From Clonostachys chloroleuca (lineage: Eukaryota; Ascomycota; Sordariomycetes; Hypocreales; Bionectriaceae), in NCBI GenBank assembly GCA_037952775.1, contig JBANAY010000003.1, positions 36,518,001 through 36,582,000 of the forward strand: a DNA stretch of 64,000 nt, given 5' to 3'. Within the stretch, counting starts at the first letter, position 1. Every line of letters starts with the position of its first letter. Positions 1 to 11,550 of this stretch are shown here, piece by piece. The notes beneath the pieces are model-generated. The model had not been told where the DNA came from and did no database searches. It was given only the letters and a program-made list of their open reading frames with translations. Both the position numbers and the translations under genes were made by a program.

Positions 1-358
1 GACCTTTCCATACACTCTTGGCGTAGTTATTTTGCTTTCCAATCAAATTCTGACTTAGGCCGGCTAGATTGGAGCCAAAGCTTGGCCGATCATAGGATCC
101 CTTTCCAGAAGTGCCGAATATCTCCAGCTGAGCATAGAAGAAGACGAAGCACGATCACGACGCGTATTTACACCTTATTCGATACTCTCGGCGTCTTCCG
201 GTTGGATAGAAGAGGAGGAGAGGCGCAGGTTGTTTTGGGTCATCTTCAATCTTGACAGGTAATTGGGTTGCAACAAACTTTTTGAACGCATTACCATGCA
301 TGCTAACATTGTAACTGAAAGATTATGCTCAACTTACTACCGGGTATGGCTCACCTCG
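1..358 (+). pseudogene. Fragment of a fungal-specific transcription factor (regulatory middle domain)
   Basis: The window opens inside a gene. After a likely intron (about 25-84), the frame running to position 252 encodes the stretch ending EEEERRRLFWVIFNLDR. This is the hallmark of the fungal-specific transcription factor domain (PF04082 type) found in Zn2Cys6 regulators. A GT at 253 begins a plausible second intron ending near 319. The following codons read LCST, and after a one-base shift TTGYGS, which resembles the usual FCS-TTGW continuation. Similarity stops at about 358 and GH115-like sequence follows, so the gene has lost its C-terminus. The DNA-binding end lies outside the window. 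No function in regulation should be assumed. Confidence 0.6.
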
Positions 359-384
359 TATATTTATTCCAGTATGCTAACCTT

Positions 385-2560
385 CGATGAAATACTGATA
401 GTTGCTTTAGTTGGAATACAAGCGCGCCAACCGTTTGAGAGTGTGTTGACTCTTGGAATGAGAGGTAAAGGTGACCATATTATTGATGCCAAGGATGTCA
501 CTTCAACTCTGCACGGAATTCTCCATACTCAGAGGTCCATTATCGAAGATGTATATGGGAGCAAGACGGGCGAGAACCGTAAGTCATCGCAAATTCACTA
601 ATGCAATATAGACTAACCTAGTTGCAGAGGTTCTCGCAATATACAAAGAGGTGCTCACACAGTGTGATCAGGGCCTCGAAATCCCGGAAGACGTCACTCT
701 ACTCTTTGCAGATGACAACCAAGGAAGTATTCCTCGGCTGCTCGTTGGGGATGAAAAACGTCGATCGGGAGGAGCTGGGGTGCGTCTTCCTTTTGGGCTT
801 TGGAAAAGCTTCCCATGCTGATGCTTTACAGATACATTATCACTTCGAATTTGTCGGTCACCCACGCAATTACAAATGGCTCAACAGCAATCACTTGCCA
901 AAGCGTGGCAGCAGCTCGACGAAGCATACAACAGTGGCATAGACCGTATTAGATATTCAACGTTGCCGATATCAAGCCAATCGAGGTTCCTTTGAGTTTT
1001 GCCATGATGAAGGCTTGGAACACCCATGCCTTAACGCCTTCTCAGCTCCCAGCCTTTTTCGACGCTTTCATCGATAACACTTTCTCTCTCAGAGCTGTAG
1101 ATGCCAAAGAATGCTCGCAACTCTTATTCGAATACGACCAGTTGATAGGCCTTGGAAAGCACGAATGTATTGAAGATGACACATTCTCTGTCATCTACTA
1201 TGACGAGGCGGACTCTGTTCTACGACGGTGGTCCGATCTGCTGGGCAGACCAACTCCCATATATGAGATGGTATCGGCTGATTTGAAGCCCGCCATCTAT
1301 CAACTAATACACCACCCAATCAAGGCAACACAGATCTACATCGCCTTGAGGGTGGTACTGGAGAAGAACAAGCGTTTCGCAGAACAGCGCCGGACAATTG
1401 CCAACAAACATGCCCAGGAAGTCCTCCGCCTCTTTCAGGCAGACTTTGACTTATCCAGCGAATACCACGGAATACTTGGTGGGCAGTGGAATCACATCAT
1501 GGACTAACCTCATTATGGCTATCGATGGGAAGAAGACATCGCGCTATTCCGTGATATGATACCAGGATTATGCTATGTTCAGAGCCGTCAGAAAGCCAGC
1601 CTTATTATGGGTAGCTTTGGTATTGCTGTCGAGGGGCATGGGGGCTACCGGACTGGACTCTGCTGCGAGGAACACGATCTCCTCCAACCATGCCGAGGCA
1701 ACAGGATACCATCAGTGACGACAGCGCCATTGGAACCTCTTGGAGCACGATCTAGATGGTTTGAGATATACTCTCATAGGCCGGAGTCGTTCCATTGATC
1801 AGTCAAGTCGGACACAGAATGATTAAACATGTCGATATCATCCGGCTACCTGACGCCCGAAGATTCAGCTGCCCGTGTCCACGTTTTCGTGGACTGGGCG
1901 ACATTTCCTGAGCTTTTTGATGGCGAGGCTCTCCTGGAAGTTCGATCTGACACGGGATCGATTGAAGTCATTCATGTGTCGATCAAGAAGCGCCAGATTC
2001 CTGTCGGCTTCACCGGCTTTGTTGAGAGTGATCACTTCGTCTCTATGAAAAACACAAGTTTCGATGCCCGAAGTATCGCACAAAGCTCCTACAAGGCCAA
2101 CTCGTTAATAGGTCGCACAGGGGCCGGTGGAGTCTTGCTAGCAGCCCATCCTGATGATGCTGAAAACTCGATTTTTCTTCATTATTCGTTTTACAACTAC
2201 ACGCCGATGGCGGAAGCGACAATAATTCTTTACTTTACGATGACAATCAAAGCTGAACCGTCAAATCCTATCAAGTACGACATCTGCGTAGATGCTCTCC
2301 CTCATTCAACTTTCCGCCTGGTTCCAGATGCGTCAAACCCCGGTACGATGCCTCTTGGTAATTTGCTGGCGGGTTGGATGGAGGAATGCCCGAGGCTGGT
2401 GCGAACGAGGACGCATACCATTGATCTCACGAAGACTGGCGCCCATGTTCTGAAGATACGCCTTAGACATACAAACTATGTCCTAGAAAAATTTGTTATA
2501 GATTTAGGCGGCGTTCGACCAAGTTATCTAGGTCCGCCAGAGAGTAAGAGGTTAAAGTAA
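385..2560 (+). pseudogene. Truncated, decayed glycoside hydrolase family 115 (xylan alpha-1,2-glucuronidase) gene
   Basis: GH115 enzymes remove (4-O-methyl)glucuronic acid side chains from xylan and are usually near 950-1000 residues. Here only roughly the last two thirds remain. Recognisable blocks in order are GMRGKGD (about 445), LYKEV-like AIYKEV (about 635), DVTLLFADDN (about 690), SGGAG, then FVGHPRNYKWL (about 850, after an intron at 784-831), NVADIKPIEVPL (958-993), HHPIKATQIYIALR, WNHIMD, then SRWFEIYS, and a C-terminal domain ending VIDLGGVRPSYLGPPES. Lesions are two frameshifts (near 901 and 946) and in-frame stops where the family has Trp or Gln: TAG near 949, TAA at 1505, TGA near 1796 and 1820. 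All four stops fit single C:G to T:A changes. The 5' end abuts a regulator fragment. Not functional. Confidence 0.8.
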
Positions 2561-3018
2561 ATTATGCGTATCAGACTTCATAGTACTTCTACTCTAAATA
2601 ATTTTTTATGCAGAAGATTGAAATAACGGTATTTTACTAAGATTATCGTAATCTGACCGCGATCCTTGCGAATTTGATTCTACTCCTGGAGACTGGCAAC
2701 CGAGCTGTTTGAAATTAAACTACAAAATGTTCCTATGAATATGCTTATTATGTATGTGTATCTGCTATGCCATGTGTTTCAATTCTAAGAAGCATCCGCG
2801 AGAAAGCCTGAAGTTGTTAAGTCAAAAAAAAATGATGAATGAGATCTGGGAGTTATGAGAAGTATTTCCGGAAGAATCAATGCTTCAAGATATGCAGGAG
2901 ATGGAGGGTCCTTCGCAGTCCATGTTTGAATTTACATAACTTTTTCTTTGCTCCTGAAAGAATGCTCGTCAAATGAAATAGGTCATCGGGTGACGATCGG
3001 CGGTACGTTTCAACTATC
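2561..3018. other. Intergenic, no feature seen
   Basis: Spacer between the 3' end of the GH115 remnant (+) and the 3' end of the rhodopsin-domain gene (-), so it should contain both transcription ends. It is AT-rich with short A runs (for example near 2824). I see no coding potential or repeat. Confidence 0.5.
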
Positions 3019-4250
3019 TTATATCAATTCCCTTTCAGCAAGCGATGTGGGACCACAATCTGACTTCTTCGTGGTAGTCGATGGAGTGGGATTTGAGCTT
3101 TTGTCGGTGCTGGTCTGTGGATGCGCTCGAAAATATGGTCGAAGCGAGGGTAGGCAGGCAATTACGAGACTAAGTGTGTAGTCCAAGGCCACAAAAAGCT
3201 CTAATGAATTATTGTCAGGAATGTATTCAATGTACGGGATGGCGGGATGTGCTGTACGTAGGAGGCTCATTGAAGGTGGGCGTTTGGCAGCAGCCAGCTC
3301 AATAATAATGAAGCGAGTGAGACACACGGCAATATCCGCCAGCCCAAGAAGAAAAGTGTAGTAGATACCCATCCTCAGGCTGCCTTTGAGCTGCAGGTCA
3401 GGCAAAATGAGCCAGGGGAGTGCGAAAACTATGAATAAGATCAGATATCCAGGGCTTTCACTCCAGGATGGCCTTTTGTGCTTACCAATGAGAGTTCCCG
3501 CGAAATGAAACCCCCAGCTAATCCGAAGTAATCTCATGCCCCCCACAACAACGCATCTATCGCCTGTCCTAGAGAAAAGTTAGATCAGTCCTCGCGCAGC
3601 CTTGTTTGTTGATGTTTGTTGGGTTTATGTTGACCCACCAATTCCTCTCCAGGGGGATGCAGATGCGGAACATCTCAATCAAGGTAACAATGGGACAAAG
3701 AATAATGTAACCGAGAGTAGTCCAGAGCAAGATCCTCCTCTTGACCATAAATGCTGGAAAGACTTTCAGATATACTGTAAGCAAGGTTGCTTTGCACAAC
3801 CAACACGTTATGATGAAAGGGATGGTGCTGCTCCACCTCAACTAATACTGGTCAATGTCGAGCTTGACGGATCACTTATTTGTTTTTCATCCTACCTTGA
3901 TAATCAATAATGTGTTTGCCGGATCGCCTTGGTACCCTTCCGTTGTGTAAAGCACGTCGTAGTCGAGCGCGCCCAGGAGAGCAAGTTTAATATCGAATGC
4001 CGACGTTATAACAGCAAAACACCAGGTTACACACATCAGAATGTCACTAGTGAGTAACCTTCGTTTTTGGATATTGAGTCGGAGATGAAAAAGCGCTATG
4101 AGGATACAGCCAGCAACGGCGATGAGGGTCCATTGTGGTGCCTGGATCGGTTAGCAAAAGGGGCGAAGAATAATTACTCGAGCGCCAAGGGGACCGTACA
4201 AGCACACCGGCAGGACCAGGAGATACATAAGCCATTGTAGGCCGGGACAT
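3019..4250 (-). CDS. Rhodopsin-domain integral membrane protein (fungal SAT4-like family)
   Basis: Five exons on the minus strand: 4250-4200, 4141-3896, 3841-3639, 3568-3486 and 3428-3019. All have GT-AG junctions and the phases add up to 330 codons plus stop. The protein has about seven hydrophobic segments. It carries the features of the fungal rhodopsin-like domain (PF20684): an acidic-basic turn after the first helices, IPLERNW followed by a Cys (the usual C-P-xx-x-W...C signature), an ALPWLILPDLQL segment leading into a conserved basic loop, and a last helix ending ACLPSLRPYF. The cytoplasmic tail is Ser/Thr-rich. The family occurs widely in ascomycete plasma membranes with largely unknown roles and is unrelated to retinal opsins. 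A second member lies at 21881-23081. The model is intact, and only the exact edges of the small introns are uncertain. Confidence 0.8.
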
Positions 4251-5950
4251 GGCTAACTCGGTTCACGAGATCCACGTTTTGAAGAATTGGAAGGACTTGA
4301 GGAGAGTGGTAAGCAATGTGTTAGGAGAGCCATTCGGCAGTGGAGGAGGTAGTCAGCAGCTTAAATTGCAAACGGAATTCTTCAAGCCTTATCCAAGTAG
4401 CTGGAGCCATTCCCGACGACTTGGATGCGCGGGATATTTAAGTTTTGTGTGGTGGAATGCTAGAAGCCACGGCTGAAATTTCGGAGCGGGGGTAGCGGTT
4501 CATCATCGCGTTCGGGAGCACTTCTGACCTTTTCTTTCTCCCACATATTCAGAGATGAAAAGCTATAATATTGTGACAGTAGTTATCTTAGAATCGTAAG
4601 ATATGATTTCGAACAAGCTGTGAACTGTTATTGAACGAAGTGACACGCGAGTAGATGAATGTAACCCCCGCGCGTGATGCGTTGTGAGCTAGACATGGAG
4701 AATGAAATTCTGAGTACATCGCTACTTGGGCAAAGGTATACTTGTATCAAATTGCCCTATCTGTTAGTTCCCTTGCCTCTGTATTCATTTGATAGTGGTG
4801 GTCGTATTCACAATACCACCCTCTGGGCTGAGACAAAGATCTACAGACTCCGCTTACCAGTGATCGCCGCCCTTGAGGCGTCAAGATACTGATTTCAAGA
4901 ATTACAGGCTAGTGGCTGAATAGGAAACACCCATAGCTCGAAATCTAGTCCGTGATCGTTCTATTGATCGCGGCTGTGGCTTCTATTCATAACGCGGCTC
5001 GAAACGCTAACCACCGACCAATCTCACGCTAAAGTGAGACACTCGATTGTTCTTATAACCCCGGACTTGCCCTCTGCGCTAGGAGTAGTTTAGGGCTTCC
5101 CGTTCGGTCACCTGAGGCCCGTGTTCGGGTTCGGGGCCTGTCTAAATGTTGCCTGGCATGCCTTGGACATATCGCCCATGTGATTGATCTATGTGAGGGT
5201 GTCTAGGCCAATCCAGAAAAGGCAAGGGCAGACACAGGCAGGTATGTAAACCAGAGAGCCGGGAGGCAACGAATTCATGTGAGGCCGGTCGAGGCTGAAG
5301 GCTGCAGATCGCAGTTTTATTGGGTTTCAATTGTAATTTTGTTCGATGGAGCGATCCCAGCCCAGCATTTGAGATCGACGCTAACGTCGACGGATGGTGC
5401 TGTTATCTTGCTGTTGGCTCTACGCCACTATTGTATCTGAGTCGAGAATAACACACGAGGAGAAGACGTTTTATTTTTTTGTCAGCTACAAGGTGGAAGT
5501 GCTTCCTCCACTTGAGTGCAAATAAACGGCTGGGAAGATAGCATATCCCTTCAATATTAAGCGGTTTGATTTTCTGCAGACTGTACAAATATATTACGTT
5601 TCCTCACAAGCAGCGACATATCAAACAAAGCCACCTTAACATTATGTATAAGAAGATAAGGTCGTTGAATGAGGCTAACGCAAACGCCTTAAAAGATACC
5701 AAAAGACATTCACATTTCGAATAAACAACTGGTGGCTTGGATACGAATAGCTAATTAGATCATCCGACTACGCAAACTTCTCAATACCCCACGCAACCCC
5801 TGGGGTACAAATGATACTTCGACTGTAAAGTTAAAAACAGCAATAAAAGATGCCAGATCCGACATGCCAAGCCAATGGATACGCGTCCCCGGTGTACACG
5901 TTGGGCTTCTCGTCATTTCTCCCTGGCGGAAGGGTGCAGCCACATTGAAA
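4251..5950. other. Long non-coding stretch, no gene recognised
   Basis: Only short, unconvincing open frames occur here (none above about 75 codons with family-like sequence). The left side must contain the promoter of the rhodopsin-domain gene that starts at 4250. Around 4940-5110 there are short inverted motifs (GATCG/CGATC-like) without clear element structure. Confidence 0.5.
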
Positions 5951-8616
5951 TCATGCCGCTGGTAGCGATTGTGCTCCAACTGCCGGGCATACCTCCATAC
6001 TAAAGCATTCTCTCGTGGTAGCCACAATACACTTGCTGGTGGCACGGTCAAAGGCGATGTTTTGACCGCTGGGGCCAGCGGCGGCGTACATTCGGGGCCG
6101 TTCTTCGCGATACACAGATTTCCAACGGGCTCTGTTCCCTCAGGACAGTCAGGCCCGCTGTCAAGAATGCACTGCCCACCCTTTAGATGTGATCCATCAG
6201 GACAGCCGGGTTCAGCACTGGCAACACACTTTCCATCATTGTCCATGGCATGGTCAGCGGGACACTTGGGTGTCTCCTCAGATTCGCACCGGCCGTCGGC
6301 GATCTTGGTGCCATCCAGGCACTTGGGGCCGTCCCGAGACACACACTTGCCCGTTGCCTGGTTGAAAATCAAGGTCCCCTCGCAGCGAGGATCCTTGTCC
6401 GGAGATACAGTCGTTGCCAACGCGCTTGTGGCCCTCGGGACACTTGGCGCCGCCAATGATAAAATGTTGGGCAGTAAGTTTGCGAACAACCACACAGTTC
6501 CCCGCAAAACTCATACTTTTTAACCTTCAATATATAATTCTAGAAAAATAGCTATACTAATATAGCTTTAGAAAAAAAGATATTTTTTCTATTATAATTT
6601 ATTAATTAGATAAAAAGTTATTAGAGTTTAAAATAAAGATAAAAAAAAGCATCTCTAGGGTTAGGGTTATAGTAGGGTCCTCTATAGGTTAGGGGATAAT
6701 TATAGAGGATATTAGTAGAGAAATACAGTATAAATTAGTAAGAAAACTTACTATATTAGGAAAATAGCTATTTACTTTTTTCCTAGTTAATAAATCTAAT
6801 AAAAGATTATATAATAATAAAATATAGCTATTTTTATATATAATTCAAAATTTCTATAGTAATATAATATAAGGTTATAAAGTTATCTAAGATAATAGAA
6901 TATAGAATTTCCTTGTTTAAGGTGGGGCACTGTGAGGTGTTCGCAAACTTTCTGCCCATAATAGTAACGCACTTGTCGCCAACACGCTGGAGAGTGCATT
7001 CACTCAGGCTCTCCATCCGTACGTACGCACTTTCCGTCCACGAGTCTGAACTTGCCGTTGCCCTCGCACCTAGGAGGATCTTTGGAGACACACTCGCCGT
7101 TATCGTATCTCTCCCCTCGCTCGCAGACAGGGTTGTCTGGCCAGATACACTTGCCCTTGTGCAGATACGTGGGTCTCTCGCAGACAGGGTCAAAGGGGTG
7201 CCTGCATAGGCCATCAGAGTAGAAGTAGCCGTCCTTACATGTCGGGTCCTCATCGGCAATGCACTCGTTCTTTTCAAGGCGGAATTTGGGTGGGCAGAAG
7301 GGCTCGCCTCCAAGACATTTTCCATTGAAGAGCTTGCTATCGCCGGGGCATTTAGGCTTTGTGGTCTTAACACATTCGTCTTCAACTAAGTGGAAGTTTC
7401 TAGGGCAGGTTGGAGTCTGTTCAAGAATGCATTTTCCATCATGGTAGTCGCCCTCCGGGCAGTCTGGGTGTGCTCTGGCCTCACACTTGTCACCTCTGAG
7501 CTCCATAAGTGGTGGGCATTTCACAGGTCGAGGTTTGTACTGACACCACGCGCCATCCTCTTCGCTTCCAGGCGGGCATTTGTCGTTCCCGCCCTTTTCG
7601 GATCGACAACCCACACCATTGTATGAGGTGCCTTTGGGACAGCACATATACCTGCCGCTGCCAGAATCTTTCGAGAGTTCCCTGTCGGCCTCCATACAGG
7701 CAGCCGGGCTTGTCTTGCTACACATGCCGTCGACGAAGGAGTAGTCGCTATCGCACACGGCGTCTTTGACACACGTCTCCCCTTGGGTGTGCCATCCTCA
7801 CATGTTGGGATTTCCTTGGTCTCACAGTTGTCGCCATTGAGAACACCATCGCCCTCGCAATACATATGGCCCTTATGGCGACATAGACCCTCAACGTGTT
7901 TGTAGCCTTGCTCACAATCTGGCTCCTTATCTCCGACACAGCGTCCATCTCTGGTGGGTGAACTATGCTCGGGGCAGTTTGGACCGGCGGGGTCGATGCA
8001 GACGCCTCGCTCAAGCACTTGACAATTCCCACGCACTTGGGAGGCACGCGGGACCAACACCAGCCGTCTTGGAAGTCGAATTTTGCTGGGCAGCTGGGTT
8101 CATCTTGGCAACGCACTTGCCGTAATTGTAGTCGAAGGCAGAATAGGCACATTTCGGTTTAGACTCAGAGGCGCAAAGGTTACCATCAGGTTTGGTATCC
8201 TTGGGGCAATGAGGGCCCCACGGGTCTGAACAATAAACCCCGTCGAAGACCAACCCATCGGGACAAAGAGGGGTGCTGACGCACATATTCCCCTTAAGTC
8301 TAGATCCTTGGGGACAAACTGAAGACTCAGGGAAAACACAGGCGGCGCCGTCGTTGATTGTTCCAGGTGGACAGCAACGGCTATTACCTGTGCTGTCCAA
8401 GGTAGGGATGAGGTCCTCGAGGCAGATCTCCCTCACCGGTGGAAGAACATCGCCGACAGCAGTTTGGTTCCCAGGCACGGGGAAGCTCAAGGAAGAGCCA
8501 CCGATCAAACGAGCTGCGGCTATCTAGATCAATTGGCCCGAGTTGCTTTGCTAGTTATCGGCTTGAACACGGAATGCAAGACTCGCCACGGGCAGAGTCT
8601 TCCACAACACCTTCAT
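5951..8616 (-). pseudogene. Secreted cysteine-rich tandem-repeat protein gene, interrupted by a MITE-like insert and frameshifts
   Basis: The start at 8616 gives MKVLWKTLPVASLAFR, a small intron (8568-8524) and then IAAA, together a plausible secretion signal. After it come about 30 repeats of 20-24 residues, each with two cysteines in the pattern C-P-x-G-x(3-6)-G-x-C-x(5-8)-P-x. I do not recognise a named domain; the spacing suggests a disulfide-rich extracellular or cell-wall protein. The repeats run through several frames, with shifts near 8104, 8029, 7781, 7005, 6408 and 6072. At least four of these (8104, 8029, 7781, 6072) are cured by one extra G (minus strand; C at 6072) in a short run. 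An AT-rich 489 bp element (6469-6957) sits between two repeats and brings stop codons. The likely original end is the TGA at 5951, after a repeat containing the motif ECFSMEVCPAV. A longer alternative frame runs to 5755 but lacks the pattern. Confidence 0.65.
6469..6957. mobile_element. AT-rich MITE-like element with about 36 bp terminal inverted repeats
   Basis: The left end (6469-6505, starting GGGCAGTAAGTTTGCGAAC) matches the reverse complement of the right end (6922-6957, GGGCAGAAAGTTTGCGAAC) at about 33 of 37 positions. The interior is extremely AT-rich, has no ORF and is unlike the GC-balanced flanks. The insert sits inside the cysteine-rich repeat gene between two repeat units. I could not identify an exact target-site duplication; the flanks (minus strand TACTATTAT and AACATTTTA) are only loosely similar. 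The size, terminal repeats and lack of coding capacity fit a non-autonomous DNA transposon, but the superfamily cannot be told. Confidence 0.7.
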
Positions 8617-11550
8617 TTTGACGAAGAATGGTGAATTTAATGCTCTAAAGACTTCAAAATTGATAATGGTATTGTTCGGATGCCTGATCCCAGATGTCAG
8701 TAGTCAACTGACAGGTCACCTGATAAAGCACGTGACCAGAGGTCTGACCCCGCGCCTTATCCCTTGGAAGGGTGTTGCGGGAGAAGATAGAGAGCTTCAG
8801 CAATTAATGTAACCACGAGGAGACCCCTAACAGCAGATTAGACTGCTGCTAGGCTCCTGCGATGCACTTGTGACCCCTTCACTCCCTTGAACCGACCCTT
8901 GCCTCTGACACCAGACCTACGAGGACGAGTCTCTTTATCACTTAACAGCCATACACCACGGTTGCAAACAAAAAACCCTCGCCCTACACTGTTCATACTC
9001 GTCTGCTCACACTTGGATCTCGCCAGAGCCTATCCGCCGATGCCCCCGACTACTAGTCGAAGCACGGCCGTCCAATTGACTATCAGAACGGATACGATCT
9101 AAGTCTAGCCCCGGAATAACCCCTGTGGGTGGCACAATACCTTATCAGGGCGTCAATGTCACCTCTAATAAAGATGTGAACCTTCTTTCGGTCTCATAGC
9201 TATACCTTCTAACAGGTTGGGAACCCAACGCAAAGTCTCTCTCCAAGCATGTTAATCCAGCTATTTGCATATTATAGTTTGAATACCTGAAAAATACTTC
9301 TCTTGTTTGGCTTCTTAGAGTAATACCAAATAAAGGTAGACGACATTTAGATCCTCTTGAATTTTAGTCCAAGGATCTATTCAGATGAATGATAAAAATT
9401 CGACGATAGGATCCAGAAGACCATTGTTACGTCTTACAGAAGCTCATGGCGCGATACTTAGTCAAGCTCAGGATCATTAGCCCCTATTAACTCATCTCCC
9501 ACTAACTCGTCCTCCACTGAGGGGCTGCGCTCGAGGCTATAAGCGAGGTTTGGTGTCGAATGGCCAACAATTAGAAAGCCTCCTTATCCAATCGCCTACC
9601 CCGAGCTGTTGTGTAATTGGCAGAAGGAAGGAGATCTAACAGTGGCCATTGACCTCGCTGACAGCTGCTGAATGCCGCATCTCGCTAGTGCTTCCTGGTG
9701 TGATGCTAGCCACTCACAGATCTATGATGACCACTTTTACCCAGCTCTCATCTTCGGGTTCCCCACGGAGGCCACGGCCCGACCCCAACCTGTTAGCCTT
9801 TGTAGATGCAGCCAATGTGGCGTTAGAGGCATCTCCTTGTTTCAGCCTGTCGGAGATCGCCTGTGGGTTTCCCTCATTAGACAGTGGTTTCGTATCTAGA
9901 TGGCCGGGTTGAGAAATAGCCCCATTCCAATGAAGGTGTCCTTGGAATGAATGGTGAACTCATTGATTGTGCCCGGATACTTACCGTGAGCTCCGCATAC
10001 TCAAATACTCTATAGCTCTGACCGAAAGGTGCGGCTCCCGTGAAACCAATTGTTTGACCTATATGCACGAGTGCAGTTAACAGCGGCACTTTTGGTACTT
10101 ACTCGATGAGAACGGTTTGGTCCGTGTAGATTGTGGCGTCTTGAACGCGTAAGCGGCCATTTGCCCCGTCACATTGTTTCGGAACTCTATCATTTAATCA
10201 CATGCTATTTGGGCCAAACTCAGCCAGCCTTCGAACGGTTGGTGACAGATAGCCCGTATGCAAACTCACAATGTTGGGCAGGGACCAGGTCTGCTGCCTG
10301 GATCCAAACTCGACACCGGACTATGTTTATGAGATGCTCATTATGATAGTTTGAAAACTGCGCCCCAATGATTTCAGTTCGGCCGTACAGCCTTCAAAAA
10401 AAACAAAGAGAATATAAGACGTTATCTTATACCACTTACAGTATAACAGGTGCAGGATTGATCATCTGAGAAGTATCAACTACCCACGTGAGACACAGAT
10501 AAAGCGTCCTCCCCTCGATTTGGGGCGTCACGCTCGGTTAGGCACTATCGCATCTTTCATTCTCAATGCCTTCTTTGATTCCTTCGTTGCCCGCAGCAGG
10601 CCGATCACATATGGTCGGAGTAAACGAGTGATTAATGATGATGTAAGGCGCGCGATACACAATGATCTGCACAACCCGACACAATGGCAATGTACTTTTT
10701 CGATTGGCTCCTCCTTTTAACCTATTGACGCTTCTAGTCTTGTGCTCGGGATATGGACAGCCGGACATACATGCTTGACCTGACGTAAGATGCAACTCAC
10801 CGTTGAATGTGAGGCACAGGCAACGTCCCCTTCTTCCAGTCACCGCCCGGCCATCCAAACCAAGGTAATTGGGCTCGTGAAAGGCGGTCGACTATATCAT
10901 TCCATATGACCGATATGCTAAGCCGATGTCGACCACATGAAATCTTGAACACTCGTGAGACATCAGCGTTCAAGGTCGGCAACGCCACTCTTGACCATGA
11001 TCAACTTAAGCTTTCGTATTCCTTGGGTTGAGTTGTCGGGCCCTGGCAGCTTTCATTGCTGCTGAACCTTATTTTCTTTCTCCTACGTGACCGTGATCAA
11101 CATCGATACATACCTAAGCATCGATTCAATTGACCCAGGATATCGATAGGGCAAACTGTTTGGGTGCCTGAAGCCTACTCGGTCTAAGAGTCATTGATGT
11201 CGCCGGCCTCATCTCCGCCTAAGAGCCCCAGCCATACTCCTTCACCAGGCACAAAGTTTGATAAGTAATGTGAAATTTACTAAGTTAAGTCTACCAGTCT
11301 AAATGCATAATAATGACATAAATGTGATAAGAGGAGGATGCAAAATATCTTGAGCAAAGCTGAAAGCGTGTTCACGGCAACTCTAGCAACTTACCCACCC
11401 TCACCGAACCATTTGATTAGAATCATTGTCCGGAACCATATCAAACATATGCAGCAATGCAGTCAACAGAGTCTTATACTTCTTACATCTGAATGTGGAA
11501 TAGCCTTGATATTGGGACTTTTATCAGACGCTATAGCCATAGGACTACTC
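8617..11550. other. 2.9 kb without a recognisable gene
   Basis: No open frame here resembles a known family. The longest open frames (for example minus 10538-10858 and 10797-10988) lack motifs and could not be joined into a sensible exon chain. A short hairpin-like motif CAGCAG-ATTAGA-CTGCTG lies near 8832-8851. The region may be old degenerate mobile DNA, but I see no LTRs, terminal repeats or reverse-transcriptase motifs. Confidence 0.45.

Noticed and set aside
4940..5130. Possible tRNA or structured RNA suggested by GTTCGGG-type motifs and short inverted repeats
   Set aside because: No cloverleaf with a proper anticodon arm could be drawn; the motifs are scattered.
5755..5950. C-terminal extension of the cysteine-rich protein in the longest frame
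   Set aside because: The repeat pattern continues in a different frame to the stop at 5951, and the extension has no cysteine pattern.
5969..6523. 184-codon plus-strand frame over the cysteine-rich repeats
   Set aside because: It owes its length to the repetitive, GC-balanced opposite strand; the Cys/Gly/Pro periodicity belongs to the minus strand.
10538..10988. Two minus-strand frames that might be exons of a gene
   Set aside because: Possible junctions do not give a protein resembling any family, and flanking exons could not be found.
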